Positions 12,001 through 17,689 of a stretch of 64,000 nt of DNA are shown here, in pieces. Source of the stretch: an uncultured Acidimicrobiales bacterium (GTDB lineage: Bacteria > Actinomycetota > Acidimicrobiia > Acidimicrobiales > SZUA-35); NCBI GenBank assembly GCA_938002965.1, contig CALKZY010000007.1, positions 61,539 to 125,538 on the forward strand. The letters run 5' to 3'. The notes below the pieces were generated by a model, which saw only the letters and a program-made list of their open reading frames with translations, had not been told where the DNA came from and did not search any database. Position 1 is the first letter of the stretch, and the number at the start of each line of letters is the position of its first letter. The position numbers and the translations under genes are program-made.

Positions 12001-12585
12001 GCCGGTACCTACGAGGTGGTACAGACCCAGCCCGATGGCTACATCGACGGCACGGTCGAACCCGACAACACCATCGAAATCTCCTTGGCCGGCGGCGAAG
12101 AATCGTTGGACAATGAGTTCTCCGAGGCGCAAACCGACGGAATCATCACCGGCGTGGTGTTCGAGGACGACACCAATGACCCGATCTCGGGTGTCACCGT
12201 TCAATTGGTCGACGCCAACGGTGTGGTCGTCGCCACCACAACGACGGACTCCAACGGCATCTACCGGTTCAGCAACCTCCCACCGGGCACCTACACCATC
12301 CGCCAGGTCCAACCCGACGGTTATGAGGCCGGAACCGTGCGGCCCACTAACGACGCCGTGGTCAGCCTCGGAAACGGTGAGACGGTGACACAAATCGACT
12401 TCTCCGAAACTACTCCGACCGCCGAGTCCGACGGAGTAATAGACGGAGTAATACCGGAGTCGTTGGCCTTCACCGGATCAAGCTCCCTGTCGCTGTTGGC
12501 GATAGGCGCCGGGTTGGTCACCGTCGGTGGGTTTGGCATGGCCGCCGGTCGTCGACGGCGACGTCTGAGCGGACTCGACGACTAA
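1..12585 (+). CDS. Giant cell-wall-anchored SdrD/Cna-B repeat adhesin (5' end outside window)
   Basis: The frame is open from base 1, so the true start lies upstream; the track's ATG at 16 is only the first in-window Met. Over 4,189 residues are visible. The first ~1,360 contain several DUF11-like modules (e.g. LSVDKRVYPSTLPVGDPATY). Residues ~1369-2948 are 14 near-identical ~113-aa SdrD B-like repeats with calcium-loop-like motifs (WDDLNGDGIQDVGE). Divergent carboxypeptidase-regulatory/Cna-B modules and one more DUF11 module follow. The C terminus is LAFTG (residues ~4150-4154), a hydrophobic segment and RRRRR, the sorting signal expected for actinobacterial class E sortases (LAxTG). Role inferred: a long calcium-stiffened surface stalk or adhesin. 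No sortase gene is in the window. A terminator follows, so it is the last gene of its transcript. Confidence 0.93.
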   Translation, partial: DTGTTMVFTINAQCSALDEAVCRNSTITWPGDGGVTTYDYASHPAIQSLTYDAGGDEWTLDLNDSVRAGISLQFTIRATVDNGGTPDGTITTFDPTLTADNTATINNSDTGEWNAVAELAIDKYGQFGPGNDLILDTPVRYYLNICDPSWVRDEPGHLWVENVTLVDTLPADVVYNDSSAGGVYDVGTNTVTWTLPGPIETEACDDTGVVDDWVEVTYPSSSFALTTSVQNDATVEGNPLGDAATLLTDSDSEAHSFVTPSSSGTASKYASTPFYGSTDITYAGAAAHYYTYLRAVSSSTAPYYFVMEDQMPCLTNDIDTGPSAQYQSLAQGSTCTDPAFQPDRAVELTLYTSNKMDGFDTAAASALTAVPVRYTTVSGATGSVDLPQSSWSSSYRSWLIGWDDFLAQSGISPTDPIASITFDSRDLDLRVSPGASSTVAVLGLYGTIAESTATYPIVTADRVWNTAYIDLFEDKTAVTPLDTISGTDEVLIEDPEPSLSMYKYDSGSSPNKYFYFGWDLNGSPLQDGEQVVFTDLLPAGYSYAGLRYVGYTLMDPNDPGDLYASSWYSYRSSPTSSFYQYNYTGIDSLDDVSPLNYIDVEILDDYNGTGRELVRVTYDEPPTGWEYGGIDPSGGSLAFFVTPGDLSVPGTNTAQIYPTDPITQVSFVCSGNPSLVSDPNDLDGDGETAADDFCQATRTIPGDTAALYLEAEKSVQGDGDAAMMGFPAIGQIDEDGGTGTFEISLENNGAASADNIVIYDVLPHVGDTAILESLSGAARGSEWEPTFLGVDALTVPSGVQIEYSESTTPCTNELATSGTNPYPTGCTNDWSTSLPAGGAGDVKALRISVVDDTGGLLALDPGEAINIRYDVSYPSGLLPGDVAWNSFAYAGNRVDDGSTFLPTEVPKVGLAVPQVDLSVDKRVYPSTLPVGDPATYTITITHDGAVTEAGAYTLPASTAYNVSLQDDFLAQGLTLVPGTAVIYNTETGLPGGASFDESTGVITIDEFGPNDEYELEYQAYSATAQSVTNTVELMSTAPDVDDIDSTPGNSVGTEDDQDPATATWAVADMTFTKQVETAPGSGVYIEADASDSLVGEYGPYEPINYRFVIENTGGLTISSVDLTDDLTGFECDQYIGSVWAGTTRTIDCTWPYGFALGTHTNTATVTGTSYGTEFTLTDTADVEVTQQFDLALIVEPGASQSDPILDTDTQVSFDVTVQNQGEADPTGAVTISSYIPAGLFLDTAATTAANSGNADFTLQGDGTIDIANLVSTTGNTFTVVLTTDDPATTGTTETFRDTTLTSVVYGAEISSDSAPATLSDRDSTPDTSDTDVIYLGEDSHNDISHFGTAYDQPSEDEDDHDREEIPVFSTFVDIGDYVWSDTDRDGIQDLSESGIEGVLVTLDPNTPGDPGDDLTTLTLADGSYLFEDQEAGTYTVTFTQPGGYSLSPTGAGSDPAVDSNGLTTTVTLAAGEQDLDIDLGLFPSAALGDLVWDDLDGDGIQDLGEPGIDGVTVTLDPNTPGDPSDDLTDVTSGGGLYSFTDLPVGDYTVTFTQPTGTELSPTTAGSDPAADSNGLVTSVTLAGGDNNDTIDLGVYTPVSIGDYVWADLNEDGIQDVSEAGVENVTVTLDPGTPGDPSDDLTDVTDADGLYSFTDLAPGTYTVTFTQPPSTAVSPAGAGSDPALDSNGLTTTVTLESGDNDDTIDLGLIPLAGVGDFVWDDLNANGIQDVGEPGIENVVVTLDPGTPLDPSDDLTDTTDVDGAYSFDDLPSGTYSLAFTQPAGTELSPTTAGSDPAVDSNGLTASVTLAAGEYDETIDLGLYTLASIGDYVWLDANLDGIQDTDEIGVENVTVTLDPGTPLDPSDDLTEATGADGLYSFTDLEPGDYTVTFSQPGGYLLSPADVGLDPAVDSNGLATTVTLESGENNDTIDLGLYQAATIGDLIWDDLNGDGVQDVGEPGIAGVTVTLDPGTPLDPSDDVTDDTDADGLYSFTDLEPGEYTVTFSQPTGTELSPTAAGSDPAVDSNGLTTTVTVASGENNDTIDLGVYTLASLGDFVWDDLDGDGVQDVGEPGIENVTVTLDPGTPGDPSDDVTDLTDADGLYGFTDLEPGDYTVTFSQPSGSTLSPELAGSDPAVDSDGLATTVTLESGENNDTIDLGVYKPITIGDLVWDDLDGDGVQDVGEPGIENVTVTLDPGTPLDPSDDVTDVTDADGLYSFTDLEPGDYTVTFTQPTGTELSPTAAGSDPAVDSNGLTTTVTLASGESDETIDLGVYTLASLGDFVWDDLNGDGVQDVGEPGIENVTVTLDPGTPLDPSDDVTDVTDADGLYGFTDLEPGEYTVTFTQPSGMDLSPTTVGLDPAVDSDGLATTVTLESGENNDTIDLGVYTPVTIGDLVWDDLNGDGVQDVGEPGIENVTVTLDPGTPGDPSDDLTDTTDVDGAYEFTGLAPGDYTVTFSQPAGTTLSPTEAAGDTAVDSNGLTTTVTLASGESDDTIDLGVYTSASVGDYVWADVNEDGIQDGSESGLEGVTVTLDPGTPLDPSDDLTDVTDASGFYQFTDLVPGDYTVTFTQPASTSLSPVGATTADLDSNGLTTTVNLESGEYDDTIDLGIIELVGLGDLVWDDLNGDGIQDVGEPGIENVTVTLDPGTPLDPSDDLTDTTDVDGLYEFADLDPGVYTVTFTPPIGMEVSPTTAGSDPAADSNGLSTTVTLSSGENDPTIDLGLYTPVTIGDYVWDDLNGDGIQNVGEPGIDGVTVTLDPGTPADPSDDLTDITAAGGAYSFTDLAPGTYTVTFTPPVGTVLSPTTAGSDPAADSNGLATTITLDSGQSDDTIDLGVYAPATVGDFVWDDLDGDGIQDIGETGVENVTVTLDPGTPGDPGDDITDVTDADGGYEFAGLAPGDYTVTFTQPAGSTLSPTAATTADADSNELATTVTLASGDVDDTIDLGVYTSAAITGQVWIDAPVAGAVDGEQALGESAVPLVDVTLDPGTPGDPSDDVTVQTDGSGAFTFSDLPPGDYTVTFTQPDGYAVTIEDPSVDSTVNNDGLVTTVTLESGTDIADIDLGLIELSSLAGTVYHDQDLSGDLGVETGIEGATLTLTGTDVTGASVTTTAETLADGTYLFDNVVPGVYTVTETQPTGWYDSETTVGSEGGTAATDEVSAVTLPAGTDATGYDFGEVQPSSIAGTVFVDANINGTDDGEVPIQGVTITLTGTDNLGQSVSDTATTGPDGNYIFSDLPPGDYTVTETQPTLWIDGLATSTGSEGGTFGSSEIADIALGSGVDATGYDFGELTPTSELTLTKTAAPDPSFAGDLMTFTLSWSNDGNIDVTGSTLTETVPAGSTFVSSADAWSCTDGDPSGTTCTLGVADMAPGDTGTATFTVRIDDPLPTGSQVSLPNTAVINGEAQDPNGAFPVGASASAEPVVQSTQIRGVVYHQTPDGDIVLGGGTVSLLDAAGDPVLDPATGEPWTVEVGADGTYLFDGLAPTDYTVVESTPSGYGDADGHAPSVTLSPAIGAPATQDFWHTTSSITGTVYVDEDLDGDLTSGEQPLAGVTVTLTGTDINGDPVEMSTTTNSDGVYIFDGLLAGTYVVTEAQPSLWANGSTDAGDSGGVTTGDDDVVDAIILAAGSDAVGYDFGEVGVPVGGTVFFDGSGNPIAGVDVTLSGTDVFGNPVELTATTGTDGTYQFDNIPPGDYTLTETQPGAYASGSVAATNEIPISVSGTPLLDNDFSEDGAVIAGRVSESVDGTGDPSTVDPGIAGVTVTLTGTDVDGNTVERTTTTDADGNYRFADLPAGTYTVTETQPDEYSNVATIAGSNGGTTSGNDDVITEIVIGPGENATGYDFNEAISAISGVVNIEGTDTPLAGVEVTLYDENGDVVATTVTDENGVYVFPDVLAGTYDVVQTQPDEYGSVSENTLRVEHGTTGTSDVDFVEKAGVIEGVVTVDGVCPPADAGTASLCVGGTISGVTITLTGTDVNGNRIEVTTVTDELGQYRFVDLPAGTYEVVQTQPDGYIDGTVEPDNTIEISLAGGEESLDNEFSEAQTDGIITGVVFEDDTNDPISGVTVQLVDANGVVVATTTTDSNGIYRFSNLPPGTYTIRQVQPDGYEAGTVRPTNDAVVSLGNGETVTQIDFSETTPTAESDGVIDGVIPESLAFTGSSSLSLLAIGAGLVTVGGFGMAAGRRRRRLSGLDD
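4120..8859 (+). repeat. Tandem array of 14 SdrD-B-like coding repeats, period 339 bp
   Basis: The codon for the hydrophobic residue before GD(Y/F/L)VW falls at 4120, 4459, 4798, 5137, 5476, 5815, 6154, 6493, 6832, 7171, 7510, 7846, 8185 and 8524. Spacing is 339 bp (113 codons) apart from one 336-bp unit (7510-7845, which lost a codon in the SPVGATTADLDSNG segment) and a 336-bp last unit. A fifteenth, strongly diverged unit starts at 8860 (ITGQVWIDA). Every unit carries W-D-x-N-x-D-G-I-Q-D, VTLDPGTP-DPSDDLT, YTVTF-QP and TIDLG blocks. Confidence 0.95.
5815..7170 (+). repeat. Higher-order dimer repeat (two 678-bp copies) inside the adhesin array
   Basis: Units 6 and 8 resemble each other (GDL(I/V)W start, QPTGTELSPTAAGSDPAVD), as do units 7 and 9 (ASLGDFVW start, DSDGLATTVTLESGENND). 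About 80 bp at the ends of units 7 and 9 are identical, and units 8 and 9 share a nearly identical ~140-bp stretch. This pattern points to recent duplication or gene conversion of a two-unit block. Confidence 0.8.
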
Positions 12586-12615
12586 CCGACAACAGCGGAA
12601 AAGTTCATGACCAAC

Positions 12616-12659
12616 GCTCGGGGGCGCTCGATTCTGTCGGGTGCCTCCGAGCATCTTTT
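12616..12659 (+). terminator. Rho-independent-like terminator after the adhesin gene
   Basis: GCTCGGGGGC (12616-12625) pairs with GCCTCCGAGC (12643-12652), a 10-bp stem with one G-U, followed by ATCTTTT. It lies 30 bp after the stop codon. Confidence 0.7.
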
Positions 12660-12687
12660 GGCGACGAGGCATCATCCGGTTGGCTCG

Positions 12688-12707
12688 CCTACCGACCGGT
12701 AGGTAGG
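12688..12707. promoter_or_regulatory. TetR-type operator-like palindrome upstream of the desaturase gene
   Basis: CCTACCGACCGGTAGGTAGG is a 10+10 inverted repeat with a single mismatched pair. It overlaps the TAGGCT box (12704-12709) that precedes the desaturase start, so a bound repressor would block that promoter. TetR-family repressors of actinobacterial lipid genes often use ACCGACCGGT-like palindromes; the actual regulator is not in the window. Confidence 0.55.
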
Positions 12708-12709
12708 CT
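12704..12709 (+). promoter_or_regulatory. -10 box TAGGCT, leaderless-type, for the desaturase
   Basis: TAGGCT ends 7 nt before the ATG at 12717. No Shine-Dalgarno sequence is present, which fits a leaderless transcript. Confidence 0.5.
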
Positions 12710-12716
12710 GGTTGGT

Positions 12717-13649
12717 ATGGTTATGGATGCAGATGTAGCGCTCCTGGCAGAGCTCGAAGGTGAGGCGGCCCGCCTGCTTGACCGGCACTACAACTCGACC
12801 AAGATGTGGCACCCCCACACCATGGTTCCGTGGAGTCGGGGCGAGGACTTCGAGCCTGACTACGAATGGTCACCCGACGAAGCCAATATCCCGCCTGAGG
12901 TGCGTTCGGCGTTATACGTCAACCTGCTGACCGAGGACAACCTGCCGTACTACTTCCGGGACATCGAGCGGATGTTCGGCAAGGACGGCGCCTGGGGTGA
13001 ATGGGTACGTCGTTGGACCGCCGAAGAAGGCCGCCACGCTGTCGTCATCCGCGACTACCTCACGGTGACCCGAGCCATCGACCCGGTCGAACTTGAAGAG
13101 GGCCGCATGGTTCAGATGGGCGGCGGCAAAGTCCCTGAACCACCCACCGCCATCGACGGTTTGATTTACGTGACGCTGCAAGAACTGGCCACGCGGATCT
13201 CTCATCGCAACACCGGAGCCAAGCTCGAAGACAAGGCCGGTTACGACATCATGCGCCGGGTGGCCATTGACGAGAACCATCACTTCTTGTTCTACCGCGA
13301 CGCCGCCAGTGCCGCCATGGAAATCAACCCCAGTGCGGCGGTTGAAGCCATGGCCCGCCAGGTGATCGGCTTTGCCATGCCCGGCGAGGGAATCCCACAG
13401 TTCAACGAACACGCCAAGGCCATTGCCAACGCAGGTATCTACAACCTGGCTGTACACCACGAACAGATCTTGGAACCGATCGTGCTCAAGCACTGGGGCC
13501 TCGCCGACATCGAAGGTCTCACCCCTGAAGCGCAAGAAGCACAGGACAAGGTCATGCGCTACATAGAAAAGTCCAAGCGAGTGGCAGCCCGCCTCAAGGA
13601 CCGCATGGAAGCTCGCCAAGCGGCCGAGCAGGACTCCGCAGCGGCCTGA
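12717..13649 (+). CDS. Soluble acyl-[acyl-carrier-protein] desaturase (DesA-like)
   Basis: 310 aa. It belongs to the ferritin-like diiron acyl-ACP desaturases (FA_desaturase_2), which introduce a double bond into ACP-bound fatty acids using reduced ferredoxin and O2. The two diiron-ligand blocks are visible: EEGRH at ~residue 102 and DENHH at ~183, plus an earlier ligand region (NLLTEDNLPYY). Length is typical of mycobacterial DesA proteins. The start at 12717 is supported by the upstream TAGGCT box; a second in-frame ATG at 12723 is possible. The TetR-like palindrome directly upstream suggests regulation by lipid status. It is transcribed alone and converges on the flavodoxin operon. Confidence 0.88.
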   Translation: MVMDADVALLAELEGEAARLLDRHYNSTKMWHPHTMVPWSRGEDFEPDYEWSPDEANIPPEVRSALYVNLLTEDNLPYYFRDIERMFGKDGAWGEWVRRWTAEEGRHAVVIRDYLTVTRAIDPVELEEGRMVQMGGGKVPEPPTAIDGLIYVTLQELATRISHRNTGAKLEDKAGYDIMRRVAIDENHHFLFYRDAASAAMEINPSAAVEAMARQVIGFAMPGEGIPQFNEHAKAIANAGIYNLAVHHEQILEPIVLKHWGLADIEGLTPEAQEAQDKVMRYIEKSKRVAARLKDRMEARQAAEQDSAAA

Positions 13650-13684
13650 GCGCCCAGTGTCTGTTCAGCGACTGTCGAACCGGT

Positions 13685-14266
13685 CTAGCTGAACTGCTCG
13701 GACAACGAATCCAGCCATGTCGCCAACTCGGCTGCCGATCGGTTGTCGACGTCGGTGATCGTGTGCCAGTTGATTCGGCACCGCTTGTGGCATAACACCC
13801 GAAGCGTCCGGTTCACTCGCAGCCGACCGCCGTCGCCCTGAGCGATGTTCACCCAGCGGGTCGAGCCCATTGAGGTAACCACGTCGATGCGGCGGATGTT
13901 CTTCAGTTGACCCTGAATGCGGCTTGCACCCGGTGGGAGGACGAATGCCACATTGTGCATCCACACTCGGTCGAACCAGCCCTTGAGCCTGGCCGGCTGA
14001 CCGCTGAACCACGTTGGGTGAACGAGAACCAGCCTGTGGGCCCACAGCAGCGCATCGATGTGCTCGGCCAGGTCGGGGCGGTCCGCTGGATCGCCAAGGT
14101 GATGACGTACTTCGAAGTCGGTCAACCGGGGATCAAAGTCCAGTTCGTCCAAGTCCAACACCCGAATCGGCTGTCCACTTGACGTCACCGACTTCACAAC
14201 CCTTTCGGCTGCAGCCCTGGTCAGACTGGCTGGCTTCGGGTGGCAGATCACCACCAGTGTGTTCAC
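13685..14266 (-). CDS. Flavodoxin-fold NAD(P)H oxidoreductase (Kef/NQO1-like), second copy
   Basis: 193 aa from GTG 14266. It begins with the flavodoxin-like core NTLVVICHPKPASLT and contains HPTWFSGQPARLKGWFDRVW, the FMN/FAD-binding loop signature of NAD(P)H:quinone reductase-like proteins (Flavodoxin_2). The 49 residues upstream of this GTG in the track do not look like protein of this family. Its start overlaps the stop of the preceding gene by GTGA, so the two are translationally coupled. It is a paralogue of that neighbour. A likely role is two-electron reduction of quinones or related compounds; the substrate is unknown. Confidence 0.75.
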   Translation of the reverse strand: MNTLVVICHPKPASLTRAAAERVVKSVTSSGQPIRVLDLDELDFDPRLTDFEVRHHLGDPADRPDLAEHIDALLWAHRLVLVHPTWFSGQPARLKGWFDRVWMHNVAFVLPPGASRIQGQLKNIRRIDVVTSMGSTRWVNIAQGDGGRLRVNRTLRVLCHKRCRINWHTITDVDNRSAAELATWLDSLSEQFS

Positions 14267-14907
14267 CTCGGCGCCTGGTCTGTATGCCGAGCCGGGGGAA
14301 ATGTCGACTTCAGTCGATCGGCCACATGGTCGAGGAAGGCGTGACGGTCGGAATCGTCGGCGCCGTCCAGACGGTATATGGGCAGCCAGGTGGTCTTGGT
14401 GCGGGCTCCACACATAGCTCGCACTGCCCGGGTGATGGTGCGCCGACCGCCGTCGCCCAGAAGCCGAACTTCAAGCCGCCCTGACCCGTAGCTGGTGATA
14501 CCAACGACGTGGTTGATGTTGGTCAACCGTGGCTGCAGCTTCAGTGCTGTGGTCGTGCTGTCGGTCGGCGCCAGTTCAAAGGCGAAGCCGGGAAGCATGG
14601 TTCGCTCCAGCCAGCCTTTCAAGATGGCAGGCAGACCGGACCACCACGTCGGGTAGATGAAGATCAGGGCCTCGGCTTCGCCAAGCATTGCCATGTGGGA
14701 GGCGACAACGTGATCAGGTCCGGCCTCCACCAGGTCCAGGTAGCCGACGTGCTCGTCGGGAGTCAGGCACGGTTGGTAGTCAATGTCGTACAGGTCAAGA
14801 ACGTCGACCCGATGTCCCAGTTCCGTCAGAGCCTGGATAGCGACCGAGCGAATGGCGTGATTGAACGAATCCGGGTTGGGGTGAGCGTGGACGATCAAAC
14901 AGTTCAT
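14263..14907 (-). CDS. Flavodoxin-fold NAD(P)H oxidoreductase (Kef/NQO1-like), first copy
   Basis: 214 aa from ATG 14907. The N terminus MNCLIVHAHPNPDSFNHAI is the classic Flavodoxin_2 start, and YPTWWSGLPAILKGWLERT is the flavin loop. The track's 92 extra N-terminal residues overlap the 3' end of the GH9 gene and are not family-like. It lies 34 bp downstream of the GH9 gene and overlaps the next gene by GTGA, so the four genes from 18627 to 13685 probably form one operon. The tandem paralogues could act as a heterodimer, as these enzymes have active sites at dimer interfaces (inference). Confidence 0.77.
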   Translation of the reverse strand: MNCLIVHAHPNPDSFNHAIRSVAIQALTELGHRVDVLDLYDIDYQPCLTPDEHVGYLDLVEAGPDHVVASHMAMLGEAEALIFIYPTWWSGLPAILKGWLERTMLPGFAFELAPTDSTTTALKLQPRLTNINHVVGITSYGSGRLEVRLLGDGGRRTITRAVRAMCGARTKTTWLPIYRLDGADDSDRHAFLDHVADRLKSTFPPARHTDQAPR

Positions 14908-14941
14908 TGGTTCGATGGGGGTTGGCCTATCTAGAAGTCGA

Positions 14942-17689
14942 TCAAGACGCAGTGCCGGCCAGGAAGCCAAAGGCCAACAGCGCCTCGGCGTGGCTTTGAT
15001 GAACCGTGAACTCGTTGTAGAAGGCCACTGTGCCCAAGTCGAACCACTGGTGCAGATAGGGAAGCTGATCGGGGAGGGGATCAGCCCCAGCCGGACCCAA
15101 CACCCACTCTTGGACCCAGCCGTCGTCGGGCCCGAGCTGGTGGGTCCCGTACATCGGTGTGCCCGGCCAGACCGGTAGATCACCGTGGTTGACGTCGATA
15201 ATCAGCGGATGACGAACCGGATTCTGGCCAATGCCGGTGGTGAAGACCTGGTTCAACGGATTGGCGCCAAGAGTGAACCCGGCCGACTCCACCACCGCCT
15301 CGCGATACTTGGCGTCGCCCGAAAGCAGGTAGGCCTTGATCAGCCCGGCGGCGTGAGGAGCGCCGCCGGCCCCAAGCCCCCAGATCAGGGGTACACCGGG
15401 ATCGTCCACCATCCAGCCAAACGGGCTCTGCGAGGTGGCGGCCAGCTGAGCGTCAGCCGAGGCCAGGAACTGAGTGGTGTATCGATCCCGTCGCTCCGGT
15501 TCGGTCACGCCGTCGTCGGACTTGAGGTACAGCCAAGCGGCGTCACAAGCAGCGTGAGCCTGGCACGACATCGACGACCCGGCGGCATCGATGTGTCCGG
15601 CCGATTGGATAAAGACATCGTGCCAGCCGGGGTCGCCGGTGGCGAACAACAGCCCGGCGGCGGCACCGTTTCGGTCCACCTCGAAGTCGACGATGGCACC
15701 GGGTTGCGCTTCCGCCCACTCCATGGCGGCCACTGCTGATGCCAGCAACTCATCGGCCCGCTTCGAGTCGTAGGCCTGAAGCACGGCACTGATCTCGGCT
15801 GCCACCCCGGCGTAGAGGTAGCTTGACTGAGCGTCGGGGGCGTACACGTAGGTTTCCAAGTCGTCCAGCCAAGACGACGACTGCCACGGCGGGTGTTCTG
15901 ATGCTTCAACTCCGCCTCGAACAGCACCGTCGGGCAGTTGAAGACGCCGATAGAAGTCGACTGTCCACAACGCCTCGTCCAGCAGATCCGGTACACCATC
16001 CCCGCTTTCGGGAATATTCGACTCCAGCTCGGCCAACTCAGGAAACTCGTGCAGCAGTAGGGCGGCGTTACGGGCATACCAGAGGTGGATGATGCGACGG
16101 TCCCAGTCGCCGGCGTCAAAGTGACCGCCCCAGGCGTCGGGATCGAACGTCGGTAGTGCTCCGGCCGCCAGCCGTTCAAAACCGTTGTGGCTGCCGTCGT
16201 TTACCTCCGGCAAGCTGAGCTGGTTGGTGAACACCGTGTGGCCGTCGTCGGGGTGATACGGACGTGGACGTTCGAAGGTGGTGTAGGGAGGGCCCAACTC
16301 CACCCCGCTGCGCTGATGATAGGTGGCTCTGCTAGTGAGGACTGTCAGATCGTGCCAAAGGCGCCGCTCTACGGGGAACGGCTCAGAGCATCCCAACGTA
16401 TCGATACAGACCCGATAGACGCCCTCGCTTGTCAGCTGACTGAAATCGGCCTGGGCGGTCACCGCCCCGGTGAGGTCACCCTGGTTGAGCTCATTGCGGG
16501 ACTTGTCGGCTTCTGGGCCCGCCGTAAGCGTTCCGACCTGAACCTCAGCCCCGGTCAGGGCATCGACGACGGTGAACGGTTGTCCGGCTAGAGCAGCGAT
16601 CTCGGCGTCGCCGACGCCGTCCAACCACGACGCCACCACCGCCGTCTTGGGACGATCCGACGGTGAGAAGCCACCCTGATTCACGTGGATGGACCGGCTT
16701 GTGGTGCTCAGCTGATTCGACTCGTCGCCGCGGCCCAGGTTGAGGTTGGCAGCAGCTACGCCTGAGTCAGGCGGCGCCACCACCGACACCTGGTCGCCAG
16801 GAGCGAGGGTTTGTGGAAGTTCCAGCACAACACTGTGGGCTCGCGGCATTACAGTCTCGCCGTCGGCCCCCTCGCCGCTGCCATAAGGGCGGGTGGTGAC
16901 GTCGACCGGAACGGTTTCGGTTGACCCGGCATTGGTGGTGATCGTCCACGTGCCGGATAGCGCTTCGACATCGAGTGTCTGACCGTCGAGGTAGTCGGGG
17001 CGGCGGATGACGTCTCGTCGCTCGGAAACGGCGAAGCCGTAGATTTGACCGTCCCGCTTCACCACGGTTACGCCGTCGAGGTTGCCGAAGTCATCGCCCG
17101 GAGCCGGGTTGTTCAAGTCGTAGAGTTCGTAGGCGCCCCGCACGATCCTGCCTTCGGTGAGCTGTATCACCACGTGACGAGGGCTGGCGGTTCTGACCCA
17201 CTCGGGCGCCACAGTGTCGCCGTCGAGTGAGGGCAATAGCCGCTGGTCGATGTCCACACCCACCGTTTCGGTCGATGTCGCCGAGCCGTCGGCCAGACGG
17301 AAGCGGATGAACGCCATTTGATAGCCGGTATTGACGGTTTCAACGGCTGCCGTCATCGACCCGGCACTGGTCGGTGTCCACTCCTGCTCGACGAAGTTGG
17401 GATCAACATCAATCTGGTAGGCCGTCGCCCCGTCGGGAGCGGTCAAGGCAAAGGCGGCGGTGTTGATGCCACCGGAGGATGAGACGGTCGCCTCGAATGT
17501 CGGTTGGGTCGGAACTCGAGCCGCCGGGGGAGACGCCAGGCGCGGGGCCTGGTAGGAGTTGCTCAGCCCTGCCATTTCGGCGAGCTTCTCTGGGACCTTG
17601 GTCAGCCTGTCAGGGCCGATGACCACAACAGCAGCAGCTGCCGTCAGGACCATCAGGACTCCGCCTATGGCTAGAAGTCTTCGAAACAT
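14942..17689 (-). CDS. Secreted glycoside hydrolase family 9 protein (endoglucanase-like)
   Basis: 915 aa. An N-terminal hydrophobic signal/anchor (LLAIGGVLMVLTAAAAVVVI) precedes ~300 residues of poorly recognised beta-rich sequence. Then come a CelD_N Ig-like domain (IHVNQGGFSP to CSEPFPV) and a GH9 (alpha/alpha)6 catalytic domain. Catalytic signatures are present: GGHFDAGDWDRR (nucleophile-activating Asp pair), GDGVPDLLDEALW, LGANPLNQVFTTGIG and the C-terminal YNEFTVHQ, where the Glu corresponds to the general acid. GH9 enzymes cleave beta-1,4-glucans or related oligosaccharides; the substrate here cannot be assigned. The start overlaps the stop of the upstream cyclotransferase gene as TGATG. 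Found with the same operon's redox genes, an unusual combination. Confidence 0.85.
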   Translation of the reverse strand: MFRRLLAIGGVLMVLTAAAAVVVIGPDRLTKVPEKLAEMAGLSNSYQAPRLASPPAARVPTQPTFEATVSSSGGINTAAFALTAPDGATAYQIDVDPNFVEQEWTPTSAGSMTAAVETVNTGYQMAFIRFRLADGSATSTETVGVDIDQRLLPSLDGDTVAPEWVRTASPRHVVIQLTEGRIVRGAYELYDLNNPAPGDDFGNLDGVTVVKRDGQIYGFAVSERRDVIRRPDYLDGQTLDVEALSGTWTITTNAGSTETVPVDVTTRPYGSGEGADGETVMPRAHSVVLELPQTLAPGDQVSVVAPPDSGVAAANLNLGRGDESNQLSTTSRSIHVNQGGFSPSDRPKTAVVASWLDGVGDAEIAALAGQPFTVVDALTGAEVQVGTLTAGPEADKSRNELNQGDLTGAVTAQADFSQLTSEGVYRVCIDTLGCSEPFPVERRLWHDLTVLTSRATYHQRSGVELGPPYTTFERPRPYHPDDGHTVFTNQLSLPEVNDGSHNGFERLAAGALPTFDPDAWGGHFDAGDWDRRIIHLWYARNAALLLHEFPELAELESNIPESGDGVPDLLDEALWTVDFYRRLQLPDGAVRGGVEASEHPPWQSSSWLDDLETYVYAPDAQSSYLYAGVAAEISAVLQAYDSKRADELLASAVAAMEWAEAQPGAIVDFEVDRNGAAAGLLFATGDPGWHDVFIQSAGHIDAAGSSMSCQAHAACDAAWLYLKSDDGVTEPERRDRYTTQFLASADAQLAATSQSPFGWMVDDPGVPLIWGLGAGGAPHAAGLIKAYLLSGDAKYREAVVESAGFTLGANPLNQVFTTGIGQNPVRHPLIIDVNHGDLPVWPGTPMYGTHQLGPDDGWVQEWVLGPAGADPLPDQLPYLHQWFDLGTVAFYNEFTVHQSHAEALLAFGFLAGTAS

